Part shown: positions 19,715-27,271 of the stretch, piece by piece
How positions within the stretch are numbered: the first letter of the stretch is position 1
Layout: each line of letters starts with the position of its first letter
Assembly: GCA_036389715.1 (NCBI GenBank)
Contig: DASVWH010000150.1
Coordinates: forward strand, 1 to 27,766
Direction: 5' to 3'
DNA length: 27,766 nucleotides
From: DASVWH01 sp036389715
GTDB lineage: Bacteria > Acidobacteriota > Blastocatellia > Pyrinomonadales > Pyrinomonadaceae
Notes under the pieces: generated by a model
What the model was told of the DNA's origin: nothing
The model's input: the letters and a program-made list of their open reading frames with translations, nothing else
Databases searched by the model: none
Made by a program: the position numbers and the translations under genes

Positions 19715-20905
19715 CTATTTAGGACAGTTTCCCGCCCTGGTATAACCTGCCGCCTCAGCTTCTGCCGCACTCTTAAAGTAAACCCTGTTCTTCTCCAGGG
19801 TCTGGCTATAACTCGGACAGTTTGGCAGGTGATACTTCTTACTGTTCTTGTTGCCGATGATTAAACCGGATGCTGTAGCATCACTCAAGGGCGCTCCATT
19901 AGCCGCCGGTGTCGTGTTTGAAGGCGCTGGGGTTGCTGAAGGCCCCTTCGAGGTTTCCCTGGCCACTCTTCCAATGAATATTGCCGCTAAAGACGCCGCC
20001 TTTTGAGTGTCAATCCGATAAGTACTGCCGTCTGATGTGATCTTAATTTCTCCCTGAAGGTCAGTCCGATACACTTTGACGCCTGCGTTCTTTAGTCTGT
20101 CCAGCGCATCCTGCGTCGGGTGTCCGTAGTTATTAGCCGAGCCTACGGAAATCACAGCCGCTTCGGGGTGGACGGCTCGCAGGAAGGCATCGCTCGTCGC
20201 GTACCTCGATCCATGGTGGCCCACTTTGAGGACCCTGGCTTTGAGGTTCGCGTTGCTGGCGATCATCCTTGCTTCGGTCTCAGCCTCGGCGTCGCCAGTA
20301 AAGAGCATGGAGAAGTTCTTGTAATCGAGCCTCACGACTGCCGAGTTAGCGTTCGGCTCTGTCGCCCCCGGCCGCAACTCTGATTTTGTGAAGTAAGGCT
20401 TGATCGGGGCCAGCACGCTAATCACTGCTCCACCGCCGATGTCGAACGTCTGGCCCGGGACAGCCTGGATGTACTGTGCGCCGCTGTCTTTAATGGCCAG
20501 CAGGTATCTCTCGTAAGTCTTCGTGGTATGTGGAAAGCCGCTGTCGAGCACTTTCGCCACTGTGGTGTCTTTAATCACCTCTGCTGCTACGCCGATATGG
20601 TCGGCGTGCGGGTGCGACGCAATGAACAGGTCTATCTTTTTACCACCGGCATGATTGATGAGCGCGCTGAGAACATTCTGTTCGTTGCCCGCGTCACCCG
20701 TGTCAATCAGAACCGTCTTGCCTGTGGGAGAAACTATGAGCAGGCTATCGCCCTGACCGATGTCCAGAGCATAGATGAAGAGTGGTGAGGCCGCAGAACG
20801 GGGTTGATCGCGCTCCATCGGCGGAGCGTTTAATGACTTGCCCTGGCCGCCAACTACACACAGCAGCAGGAAGACCGAAAGCAAAGCAACGAGGTATCTC
20901 TTCAT
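19715..20905 (-). CDS. exported metallo-beta-lactamase-fold protein with Ada-type metal-binding end
   Basis: 396 residues starting MKRYLVALLSVFLLLCVVGG, a signal peptide. Residues 42-290 are an MBL fold of the ComEC/Rec2 C-domain type: YALDIGQGDSLLIVS, IDTGDAGN, the zinc site SHPHADHIG (His98, His100, Asp102, His103), TGDAE (about 203), GHHGS (about 228). After a Pro/Ala/Thr linker the last 50 residues form an Ada-like metal-binding domain: GNKNSKKYHLPNCPSY, VYFKSAAEAEAAGYTRAGNC. The MBL part likely is a hydrolase or nuclease in the periplasm or surface. AAAGGGCG precedes ATG 20905. It shares a unit with the DUF3761 gene, 25 nt upstream. Confidence 0.8.
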   Translation of the reverse strand: MKRYLVALLSVFLLLCVVGGQGKSLNAPPMERDQPRSAASPLFIYALDIGQGDSLLIVSPTGKTVLIDTGDAGNEQNVLSALINHAGGKKIDLFIASHPHADHIGVAAEVIKDTTVAKVLDSGFPHTTKTYERYLLAIKDSGAQYIQAVPGQTFDIGGGAVISVLAPIKPYFTKSELRPGATEPNANSAVVRLDYKNFSMLFTGDAEAETEARMIASNANLKARVLKVGHHGSRYATSDAFLRAVHPEAAVISVGSANNYGHPTQDALDRLKNAGVKVYRTDLQGEIKITSDGSTYRIDTQKAASLAAIFIGRVARETSKGPSATPAPSNTTPAANGAPLSDATASGLIIGNKNSKKYHLPNCPSYSQTLEKNRVYFKSAAEAEAAGYTRAGNCPK

Positions 20906-20930
20906 GGAGCGCCCTTTCTATGATCCGCAG

Positions 20931-21239
20931 TTAGAGCCATTGTGCTACTCCTCCGTGATGGGAGCAAGTGCCTCTTCTATGTCGGCTGAAACTGTATGAG
21001 CCGTCTCCGCACCGAGCTGAAGCACCCCGCGGGGCGCTTTTACTGCGGACCGGGGAAGATATGCGCCTGCCGTCGATATTGATGTAGGATCGCCCACTTC
21101 TTCGAGCGCGCCTTCTTTGAAGTGTAAGGACAGCGTTGTTAACGCCACCACCCGGACTTATGGCCCTTGTGGAGGGTAAAGAAGGTATGGCTGAAAGAGT
21201 AACGAGACAGAGTACGAGTAACCTGACGATAGATTTCAT
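20931..21239 (-). CDS. exported DUF3761-type protein
   Basis: I start at ATG 21239 (AAGGAA upstream) giving MKSIVRLLVLCLVTLSAIPS, a signal peptide. The C-terminus carries the DUF3761 signature: GASARCGDGSYSFSRHRRGT followed by CSHHGGVAQWL (two Cys, two His). The middle (RRRARRSGRSYINIDGRRIS) is basic. 102 aa. These small exported proteins have unknown function. It is transcribed with the MBL gene. Confidence 0.8.
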   Translation of the reverse strand: MKSIVRLLVLCLVTLSAIPSLPSTRAISPGGGVNNAVLTLQRRRARRSGRSYINIDGRRISSPVRSKSAPRGASARCGDGSYSFSRHRRGTCSHHGGVAQWL

Positions 21240-21409
21240 GAGGAGTTCCTTTCGGTGGCAACGAGGCAATGCTGTAAAGGCACTGCCCCAAAGTAAGCTG
21301 ATGGCTTGCCTTGAGACGGCCGAGACTTTATGGCTAAGCAGGTTTTGCAGTCAAGGTTCCAGTCGGCATCGTCTGGCATCTCGCCGGATTCCGAACGGGC
21401 TGGTCCAGC

Positions 21410-21682
21410 CTACTCCAACAATGAGAGCTGCGACAGGCCCGGCTTCGCCGCCCTGGGCTTCACCTCTTTCACCTCCCGCGCTGGCTTTGCTTTTGCGATT
21501 TTAGGCTGCGGCGCTTTCTTCTTCCGCGGCCCCTTCGGAGCGCCGCGCGGCCTAACCTCGAAGCCCAGCATCTCCCTGATATAACCGGACTGGGTAACGC
21601 CGCGCGCCTTCTTAAACAGATTGAACTGCCGCAGCTCTTCCTTATTCAGATATGCCGAAATTTTGTACAGCTTTCCTTCCAC
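21410..21682 (-). CDS. ribbon-helix-helix mobilisation accessory protein (MobC-like)
   Basis: 90 residues from GTG 21682. The first 45 read as a ribbon-helix-helix: KLYKISAYLNKEELRQFNLF then KKARGVTQSGYIREMLGFEV, the arrangement of MobC/relaxosome accessory or antitoxin-type proteins. The rest is Lys/Pro/Ala-rich (GPRKKKAPQPKIAKAKPARE), likely binding DNA non-specifically. It is divergent from the relaxase gene with a 363-nt gap carrying AGCCTAC repeats. An accessory role at oriT and self-repression are inferred. Confidence 0.6.
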   Translation of the reverse strand: MEGKLYKISAYLNKEELRQFNLFKKARGVTQSGYIREMLGFEVRPRGAPKGPRKKKAPQPKIAKAKPAREVKEVKPRAAKPGLSQLSLLE

Positions 21683-22045
21683 AATTTGTCACGCTTTCCT
21701 CTCTCGCGAATTTCCAGCCTACTTTTTCCTGATTTTGTAGCCTACAATTTCCCGCGGGCGCTCGCCCTATTACAATTAAAATCCAGCCTACTTATTTACC
21801 CCGGAACACTGGGCCGATTCGACCGCCATCTGCCGGCTTTTCATTAACCCGTGGCCTCCAGTCTCTTGATTGCAATTTTGCTGCCCTGGCTTTAACTTTC
21901 GCTCAAGCCTCAAAGCAATCTTCACCCCGTGCTTGCCGGCACAAAAATATTTTCACGCCCTCGAAATCTAAGGACCTGAAATTGCCCTGGATCAGAACAG
22001 GTGGACTTACTACACCTATACCTTGATCTCGCAGAGGAAATAGTT
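21683..22045. other. intergenic region with repeats, candidate oriT
   Basis: Between the RHH gene and the relaxase gene. AGCCTAC occurs at 21716, 21739 and 21786 within CCAGCCTACTT- or TGTAGCCTACA-type repeats, likely RHH binding sites. GATTGC and GCAATC (about 21873 and 21915) form a long-range inverted repeat, GTGC-TTGCCG-GCAC (about 21930-21943) a small hairpin, and AGGTG-9 nt-CACCT (21999-22017) a hairpin just before the relaxase start. One of these probably holds the nick site. I cannot point to the exact nic base, and nothing resembles the pMV158 nic consensus clearly. Confidence 0.45.
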
Positions 22046-23407
22046 ATGGCATTCGCAATCGCACGCCTGGCGAAACAGAAGGGCGGGAGCGTGGGGTCTT
22101 CGAGTTTACACAACGGCAGAGGGCGCGAGACGCCAAATGCCGACCCCGAGCGCGAGAAGGACAACAGGGTCCTGATCGGCGACGAGAGGCCCGTGCCGGA
22201 AAGAGTCAGAGAGGTCATCCGGGAGCACGGCGGCAAGCCCCGGTCCGATTCAGTGGAGGCGGTAGAGATTCTACTGACCGCTTCTCCGGAATGGTGGCAG
22301 GACGACCACGGAGAGACAGACCGGAAAAAAGTAGACCAGTTTTCGGCCGCGGCGAGAGAGTTCCTGTCGAAGAGGGAGAACGGAGGCATCTGCGTCAAGG
22401 CAACGCTCCACATGGACGAGCGCACCCCGCATATCCACGCTCATAACGTCCCCATCGATCCGGCCGGGAGATTGAATTGTAAGCACTACTTCGGTGACAG
22501 GAAAAAGCTGTCAAAGTGGCAGGACAGGTTCGCAGATCATGTCAGGGACCTCGGCCTCGAGCGAGGCGTCAGAGACAGCCGGGCGCGCCACACCGACATC
22601 AAGGATTTCTACAAGGCGATTGAGCGTGAGCACCGGATCAGGGTCGACTACGAGAAGCTGCCTGACCCTCCCCGAATGTGTGTGACTAAAGATGCCGCCC
22701 GGAAGTTCAAGGAGGAATTTGCCAAAGCGCTCGTCGAGCAGATTCAGCAGCCGATCCGCACACAGCTCCACCAGGCCATGCTGGCCAGGGACACGCAGGC
22801 CAAACTCAAAGAGACGAAAAGCCGTTTGGCCCAGGCGCGCGAGCGGCTCTCCCAGGAGCAGCTCAAGGTGATGGACTTGAAAGAGGAGAACGAGCGCGTG
22901 CGCCAGCAGAACTCCGAACTGGCCAACCGCACGCAGAAGGCTGAGGCGCGCGTAGAGGATATAGACTACAAGGTGGTCCTGAAGATGCTCGGCTACAGGG
23001 GCGTGCCGGGCCAGAAGCGGGGGACGGTGGATTTCCTCAAGCAGGAGCATAACCTGATGGTGACGGTCTACCCGGGCGGCGTCTACGATGCGCAGGGCAA
23101 AGTGGTCGCGCGCAACTCAGTGGAGCTGGTGCAGGAGATGATGAAGCGCGAGGGCAGGCCTTCCGGGCGTGCCGAGGCCGTCGGCTGGCTGGCGGACCAC
23201 TGCGGGAAGGATCGCGCGAAGGCGGCCTCACTGGTCGAGCACGAGCAGGCGACGGAAGGATACCTGCACGAGCGCAAGGTCGAGCGCGACAGGACCGTCA
23301 GGACGCCGGTGCGCGATGAGACGCTGGCGAGGCCGGAGTTGGAAAGGGTCCGTGACCGCGGCATGGAGCGCGACGGGCACGATCACGACTTCGGATTGTC
23401 ACGCTGA
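22046..23407 (+). CDS. MOBV-family relaxase
   Basis: ATG 22046 (AGAGGAAA before it) gives MAFAIARLAKQKGGSVGSSS then LHNGRGRETPNADP with His22. MOBV relaxases such as pMV158 MobM use His22 as nucleophile, which supports this start over a GTG 15 codons upstream. The metal site is HMDERTPHIHAHNVPIDPAG (His122, Asp124/Glu125, His129, His131), followed by GRLNCKHYFGDRKKLSKWQD. Residues about 230-310 form a long coiled coil (TQAKLKETKSRLAQARERLS, EQLKVMDLKEENERVRQQNS), and the C-terminus is basic. It would nick and carry the plasmid strand during mobilisation by a helper system; no transfer genes are present here. Confidence 0.85.
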   Translation: MAFAIARLAKQKGGSVGSSSLHNGRGRETPNADPEREKDNRVLIGDERPVPERVREVIREHGGKPRSDSVEAVEILLTASPEWWQDDHGETDRKKVDQFSAAAREFLSKRENGGICVKATLHMDERTPHIHAHNVPIDPAGRLNCKHYFGDRKKLSKWQDRFADHVRDLGLERGVRDSRARHTDIKDFYKAIEREHRIRVDYEKLPDPPRMCVTKDAARKFKEEFAKALVEQIQQPIRTQLHQAMLARDTQAKLKETKSRLAQARERLSQEQLKVMDLKEENERVRQQNSELANRTQKAEARVEDIDYKVVLKMLGYRGVPGQKRGTVDFLKQEHNLMVTVYPGGVYDAQGKVVARNSVELVQEMMKREGRPSGRAEAVGWLADHCGKDRAKAASLVEHEQATEGYLHERKVERDRTVRTPVRDETLARPELERVRDRGMERDGHDHDFGLSR

Positions 23408-23469
23408 GTCAGCCAACTCTCTTGGTTCGCGGCCGGCCGCCTTTCCTGCCATTCTCACGAACCGCTGCT

Positions 23470-24423
23470 TTAATCGCCGTCGTAGCTCAGCGAGTTGATC
23501 GGGTTATTCATCAGATTTTCGCGCTGCTTGTCGTAGCGCATGACAGTTTTCGGGTCACGGTGCTTGGTCACCCTCTGCACGTCGCGGTAAGAGTGGCCAT
23601 CTTCCAGAAGACGGGTTACGACTGTCCTGCGCAGGTCGTGGGGCGTCACCTTGCCTATGTTGGCATAATCAGCCCAGCGCGCCACGATGCGCTCGACATG
23701 CCGACGCGAGAGCCCCTTATCGAAGACAAGCGTTCTGTAGTTAGTCTGCGGCTGGAAGAGGAAGGCTTCAGGGCCGTCTGATTTAACGGTCGCCCGCCGG
23801 CCCGAGTCCAACTCGAGATAAGCGTCAATCGCCTGCTTCACGTCCGCAGGCACTGGCCAGACCTCTTCCCTGCCCCCTTTTACTTTACATTTCACGATCC
23901 ATTGACCATTCCACTTGACTGAGGACCGTCGGAGCCTGGTCACCTCGACCACGCGCAGCGATAGTCTGAGCATGACGAGCAGTAGCGCGTAGTCGCGCGC
24001 GCCGTCGGCCGTACGCCTGTCGGGCCCGCAGAGGAGCTGCCTGACCTCCTTTTTCGAAAGCGCGCGGCCCGCGTGCCCGTCCCCGACCAGAGGCGGCGGG
24101 ACGAGCTTCGTGGCGGCCGGGTTGGCATGAATCGCGCCTCCGGTCAGAAGATAATCGAAGAAGGAACGGATTATTGAGAGTTTTGTGGCTACGGTGGAGG
24201 GCTTTCGCCCCCGGGAGATGAGATGGTCGCGCCAGGCCAGAACGTGCGCAGGTTGGATGTCGCGCGGATGAAGCATGTTTACGAAGAGGAAGAAGTCGCG
24301 GATCGCGCTATTGTAGGCCCTGCGCGTGTCCTCTGAGAGTGATTTATAAACGAAGGGCGCGGCCATGCGCTCTGAAAAGCGCGCGGCCTCTAGGTCCATT
24401 TTATATCTCTCAAGGCTCATCAT
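23470..24423 (-). CDS. tyrosine recombinase (Xer/integrase family)
   Basis: 317 residues. The N-terminal SAM-like core-binding domain covers about 25-110 (SLSEDTRRAYNSAIRDFFLF, PSTVATKLSIIRSFFDYLLT). The catalytic domain (118-300) carries Arg157 (LSLRVVEVTRLR), Lys182 (KVKGGREEVWPVP), His262 and Arg265 (HDLRRTVVTRLL), His288 (TKHRDPKTVMRY) and the nucleophile Tyr297. The ATG pair at 24423/24420 overlaps one end of a 30-bp Xer-like site, so binding there could repress its own expression. Likely role: plasmid multimer resolution or integration. No strong ribosome site is visible. Confidence 0.85.
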   Translation of the reverse strand: MMSLERYKMDLEAARFSERMAAPFVYKSLSEDTRRAYNSAIRDFFLFVNMLHPRDIQPAHVLAWRDHLISRGRKPSTVATKLSIIRSFFDYLLTGGAIHANPAATKLVPPPLVGDGHAGRALSKKEVRQLLCGPDRRTADGARDYALLLVMLRLSLRVVEVTRLRRSSVKWNGQWIVKCKVKGGREEVWPVPADVKQAIDAYLELDSGRRATVKSDGPEAFLFQPQTNYRTLVFDKGLSRRHVERIVARWADYANIGKVTPHDLRRTVVTRLLEDGHSYRDVQRVTKHRDPKTVMRYDKQRENLMNNPINSLSYDGD

Positions 24424-24450
24424 GTCGTATTAGGTGTATTATCCGACATG
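24421..24450. other. Xer-like recombination site
   Basis: CATGTCGTATTA, then GGTGTA, then TTATCCGACATG. The arms are complementary at 10 of 12 positions, the outer seven perfectly, around a 6-nt centre with core-proximal TTA. This is the layout of dif/cer-type sites, though Escherichia coli dif has 11-bp arms. It overlaps the recombinase start codon. Confidence 0.55.
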
Positions 24451-24588
24451 CCATGCCAAGACTGCCGGATTTTCGTCGACAAACCCATTTTGACCCGTCA
24501 GCACTGATATACGATTCCGAGAAGTATTGAATGTAAGAGAGTTAAATACCGTTTGGCGCGTGAAACATTTCGTGAAACCCTGCCCGAG

Positions 24589-24624
24589 CGTAAATTAACG
24601 AATTGCGCAATTCGTTAATTTACG
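24589..24624. repeat. perfect 36-bp palindrome
   Basis: CGTAAATTAACGAATTGC (24589-24606) followed by its exact reverse complement (24607-24624). It is AT-rich and contains the TAA stop of the initiator-like gene. No U-tract follows, so it is a poor intrinsic terminator. 11 nt upstream are two CGTGAAAC direct repeats (24559 and 24571). An origin, replication-fork or protein-binding role is possible. Confidence 0.7.
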
Positions 24625-25603
24625 AATTTCTCAACTGAGTATGCTTACATTTGGCGACGCCACCGCCTGGGCCATTAGGGTAATAGAATCCGCTCCCAGC
24701 GCAATCCGGGCATGCCTTAGTATCGACGGCGGGAGCTGCCGGCGCAGGCTTAAGGAAAGCCTCAATAAGCATGTCGGCCTCGCCCGTGCGGTGGATCGTC
24801 GTCGCGTAGCCGCCTGGATTGTTGATTCCCTGCCCGGTCGACTGTAGATGGTTCGCGTATCTCCGGCATTCTTCTAAGGAGAATTTAGAGCCCGCACCCA
24901 CACCGCCCTGTGTTTGTGTGTTTTCTTTTTGTGTATTTACTTTAATGGGGCCCGCTGCGGGCTGCCTGCTCGTAGCGGGCTGGCTGCTTTCTCCGGGCTG
25001 CCAGCCCAGTGAGAGCACCCTGTATTCTACGCCCTGCTCTTTCCCGTAGCCGTTAGTGTGTCCGGTCTTTTCAATGAGGCCCTTATCTATCAGCGATGCG
25101 ACCGTGCGCTTGCAGGTCGAGAGCGGGACGTTTGAACGCTCCGATAGTCGTGGATTGCTAATAAAACAGGTCTCTTTCCCCCAGCCGTATGAGAGCCGGT
25201 AGAGCTGGAGAAAGACAGCCTGCTCGTAAGGATTGAGCAGCTTACACAGGTGGTCGGTGTATCTGTGAGGTAGGCGGGCTTCGCCCTTAATATCCGGGAC
25301 TGACGCGATCAGCCTTAAAGGGGCGCTTTTCTGGATGTCCAGAGCGGGCTGGCTGCTCTGTATGGGCTGGCTGCTCTCTGCGGGCTGGTTGCTCTCTGGG
25401 CCACCATGTGGTTGCTCTCTGGGCTGGCTGCTCTCTGTGGGCAACCTCTCTTCCCGGGTACCCTGTTCCTCGCGGCGGCGCTTTTCTTCCGTAGCGCGTC
25501 GCAGGTCGCCCATACTTACGTTCATGGGCACAGGCGATTCCGCGGGCTTTGAGCCCTCGCCGGAGGAGGGGGCTGGTGTTGTGAGCCACCTACTGCTTGG
25601 CAT
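24620..25603 (-). CDS. winged-helix replication-initiator-like protein 2
   Basis: 327 residues; ATG 25603 lies inside the end of the AAA+ gene (14-nt overlap). An N-terminal linker repeats SSQPA/ESSQP. The winged-helix part is about 100-200: YTDHLCKLLNPYEQAVFLQL, YRLSYGWGKETCFISNPRLS, ERSNVPLSTCKRTVASLIDK, GLIEKTG. More SSQPA-type repeats follow, and the tail is CPDCAG...GGGVAKCKH (Cys298, Cys301, Cys319, His321). Plan and tail match the 3019-3960 protein. Its coupling to an AAA+ ATPase resembles plasmid initiator/loader pairs. Probable replication initiation protein; a transcription role is possible. Confidence 0.7.
   Translation of the reverse strand: MPSSRWLTTPAPSSGEGSKPAESPVPMNVSMGDLRRATEEKRRREEQGTREERLPTESSQPREQPHGGPESNQPAESSQPIQSSQPALDIQKSAPLRLIASVPDIKGEARLPHRYTDHLCKLLNPYEQAVFLQLYRLSYGWGKETCFISNPRLSERSNVPLSTCKRTVASLIDKGLIEKTGHTNGYGKEQGVEYRVLSLGWQPGESSQPATSRQPAAGPIKVNTQKENTQTQGGVGAGSKFSLEECRRYANHLQSTGQGINNPGGYATTIHRTGEADMLIEAFLKPAPAAPAVDTKACPDCAGSGFYYPNGPGGGVAKCKHTQLRNS
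25346..25440. repeat. GGGCTGGCTGCTCTCTG repeats
   Basis: GGGCTGGYTGCTCTCTG-type copies begin near 25346, 25364, 25382, 25405 and 25421; the first three are 18 bp apart, the others differ by indels. Related copies lie near 24955-25005. They encode the ESSQPA repeats of the initiator-like protein. Confidence 0.6.
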
Positions 25604-26396
25604 ACTCTTGCTCCGCGCCGAGAACGGCGTCTCCCGCCGCTTCCGCGATCAGCTCCGGCGTGATCTTATGGCCGTCCGATTCGCTAAACTTCCAGGCTAC
25701 GGCAGCCACCTTCAATATCTCGCGTGGTACGCCCCCGGTTAATGTATAGAGAGTCTCAATAGATTCTTTCGTAAAGGTGTTCTTCACGCCCGACTGCTTG
25801 CAGCGGAAATTGACCATCTCCTCGGTCTCGTACAGGGAGAGAGCATCGAGCATGGACGGCGCGAAGATGCGGCTCCTCAGCGCCTTTTTGCTTGCGTCCA
25901 TGAGCTTCACGCGCAGCTCCAACTGGGCCGACAGTACGACCTGAATCAGCTTGGTGTCATCGGTCTCGAAATTCAGGAGCGTGCGCACGAGTTCGAGCTG
26001 TCGCCCGGGCAGGCGCTGCGCCTCGTCTATGAAGACGACGCAGATCTTGTCCTGCTGGTAGAGCTCTATCAGGAATCGCCGCAGCTCGTTCTCCTGGTCG
26101 CCCATGGAGCGACGGGCCGGCAGCCCGAAGTCCGCGCATATCTTCTTCAGAAAGGCGAACTCGGAAGGGAAGTTGGGCGAAGGAATCAGCGTCGCCGAGA
26201 CATCCTCGCGCGCATCGTATTCGTTAAAGAGATAGCGGATGATCGTCGATTTGCCGAGCCCTACGTCTCCCAGAATGGCCGTCAATCCCTGCCGAGAGTC
26301 GAGAACGAAGCGGACCTTCTCGAGGGTCACCTGCAAAGCGGGCGTTAGATAAAGCAGCATGGGATTCGGGCTGATCGTGAAGGGCTGTTTGGCCAT
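25590..26396 (-). CDS. AAA+ ATPase, ExeA/TniB-like (possible helicase loader)
   Basis: 268 residues starting MAKQPFTISPNPMLLYLTPA, a start typical of ExeA/TniB-type AAA ATPases. Walker A is GDVGLGKST (43-51), Walker B CVVFIDEAQ (Asp124, Glu125), followed by LVRTLLNFETDDTKLIQVVL (sensor I region) and an Arg-rich segment SKKALRSRIFAPSML (sensor II/finger region). The C-terminal lid has TLTGGVPREILKVA. It is coupled to initiator-like protein 2. Related proteins act in transposition (TniB/MuB) and as plasmid or phage replication loaders. With no transposase beside it, loading is preferred here. The stop is TAG. Confidence 0.8.
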   Translation of the reverse strand: MAKQPFTISPNPMLLYLTPALQVTLEKVRFVLDSRQGLTAILGDVGLGKSTIIRYLFNEYDAREDVSATLIPSPNFPSEFAFLKKICADFGLPARRSMGDQENELRRFLIELYQQDKICVVFIDEAQRLPGRQLELVRTLLNFETDDTKLIQVVLSAQLELRVKLMDASKKALRSRIFAPSMLDALSLYETEEMVNFRCKQSGVKNTFTKESIETLYTLTGGVPREILKVAAVAWKFSESDGHKITPELIAEAAGDAVLGAEQEYAKQ

Positions 26397-26405
26397 AATG
26401 TCCGC

Positions 26406-26433
26406 TTATAACACAGGTGAGGCGGCGAGACAA
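26406..26433 (-). promoter_or_regulatory. promoter of AAA+/initiator operon
   Basis: Minus strand: -35 TTGTCT (26433-26428), 16-nt spacer, -10 TTATAA (26411-26406), 9 nt before ATG 26396, so the message may be leaderless. Confidence 0.5.
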
Positions 26434-26525
26434 TGATTATTTAGGGAGGGGGATGCAGGAATTGACAAGAGAGGAAGGGAAGAGCGTACATTCGACGGCC
26501 TGCGGCCCCCTTACAAAAACGTGAC

Positions 26526-26781
26526 GTGAATGTCGTTGTCGTTATGGGCAATCCTGATATGGAAAAGGTTTTGCGCGTCTCACCTTGAACGCCAGAACTT
26601 AACAGCCAGAATGGATATGCGAAGAATAACGAGATTAACGAATGGCCTTAGTGAAAGGTGGGGTAGCCTTCGGGCTGCGCTCGCGCTCAACTTCGCTTAT
26701 TATAACTCCTGCCGCATCCATAAAACTTTATGCTGTACGCCAGCTATGGAGGGGGCGCTACTAAACACATTTGCGAACTGA
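26526..26781 (+). pseudogene. IS1-type transposase remnant, frameshifted
   Basis: ERQNLTARMDMRRITRLTNG, then LSERWGSLRAALALNFAYYN and SCRIHKTLCCTPAMEGAL, are the conserved C-terminal part of IS1-type (InsB-like) transposases. The upstream part VVVMGNPDMEKV is in another frame, so a frameshift lies near 26570. The first two-thirds of the gene, a start and terminal repeats are missing. An inactive fossil. Confidence 0.75.
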
Positions 26782-26807
26782 AAGACTTATTAGAAAGGAA
26801 TTAAGAT

Positions 26808-27008
26808 ATGAGTGAAGATACTAACAGATACGAGATTAAATGCTTTGCCTGTAACATTGAAAACCTAGTGGACTTCAATGCGTCCAACGTAGAGATAAGC
26901 GAGGATAGCAGCGATATATTCTACCTCAATTGCCAGTGGGGGAAATGTAAACACAGAGGCGAATATAAATTCAGCGACCTCAAACCTCTGCCACCGCTAA
27001 TCTCATAG
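26808..27008 (+). CDS. small zinc-ribbon-type protein, 66 aa
   Basis: Good ribosome site (GAAAGGAATTAAGAT) before ATG 26808. MSEDTNRYEIKCFACNIENL has C-x2-C (Cys12, Cys15), and LNCQWGKCKHRGEYKFSDLK gives a second Cys pair (about Cys42, Cys47). This looks like a four-Cys ribbon spaced over about 30 residues. The protein is acidic at the N-terminus. No family is recognised. A strong terminator follows. Confidence 0.65.
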   Translation: MSEDTNRYEIKCFACNIENLVDFNASNVEISEDSSDIFYLNCQWGKCKHRGEYKFSDLKPLPPLIS

Positions 27009-27014
27009 CACTTA

Positions 27015-27054
27015 AAAAGAACGGCGGGCCATGCAAGCGGCTCGCCATTCTTTT
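27015..27054 (+). terminator. intrinsic terminator after 66-aa gene
   Basis: AAAAGAACGGCGGGCC (27015-27030), loop of 8, then GGCTCGCCATTCTTTT (27039-27054). Fifteen of sixteen positions pair (one G-U), with a U-tract on the 3' side and an A-tract on the 5' side, so it could work in both directions. Confidence 0.8.
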
Positions 27055-27102
27055 ATCTCAGCAACATACTATTATCCAACTACCCGGAGAAGGGAAGGGC
27101 TC

Positions 27103-27120
27103 ACTTAAAACATTTTAAGT
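27103..27120. repeat. dispersed palindrome, candidate ParB site 6
   Basis: ACTTAAAACATTTTAAGT: perfect eight-base arms around a CA centre, in a gene-free stretch (27055-27271). Confidence 0.55.
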
Positions 27121-27271
27121 GGCCAGGCAGCGACCATCTGTCAGAGCCCATCCCGTACTCGCGTCTCCGCTCTTTTCTGTACGGAACCCCCCTTCCGCCC
27201 TCCAATCCCCGGTGATATAGTCCTCACGCCTTGGCAACTTGCCGGGCGAAATTTCGTTGGGAGCAAGCAGC

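Noticed and set aside
21946..21955. AAAATATTTT as a seventh ParB-like site
   Set aside because: The flanks do not match the YY...RR pattern of the six sites.
24559..24578. CGTGAAAC repeats as a chromosomal-type parS
   Set aside because: Two direct half sites, not the palindrome TGTTTCACGTGAAACA; only eight bases match.
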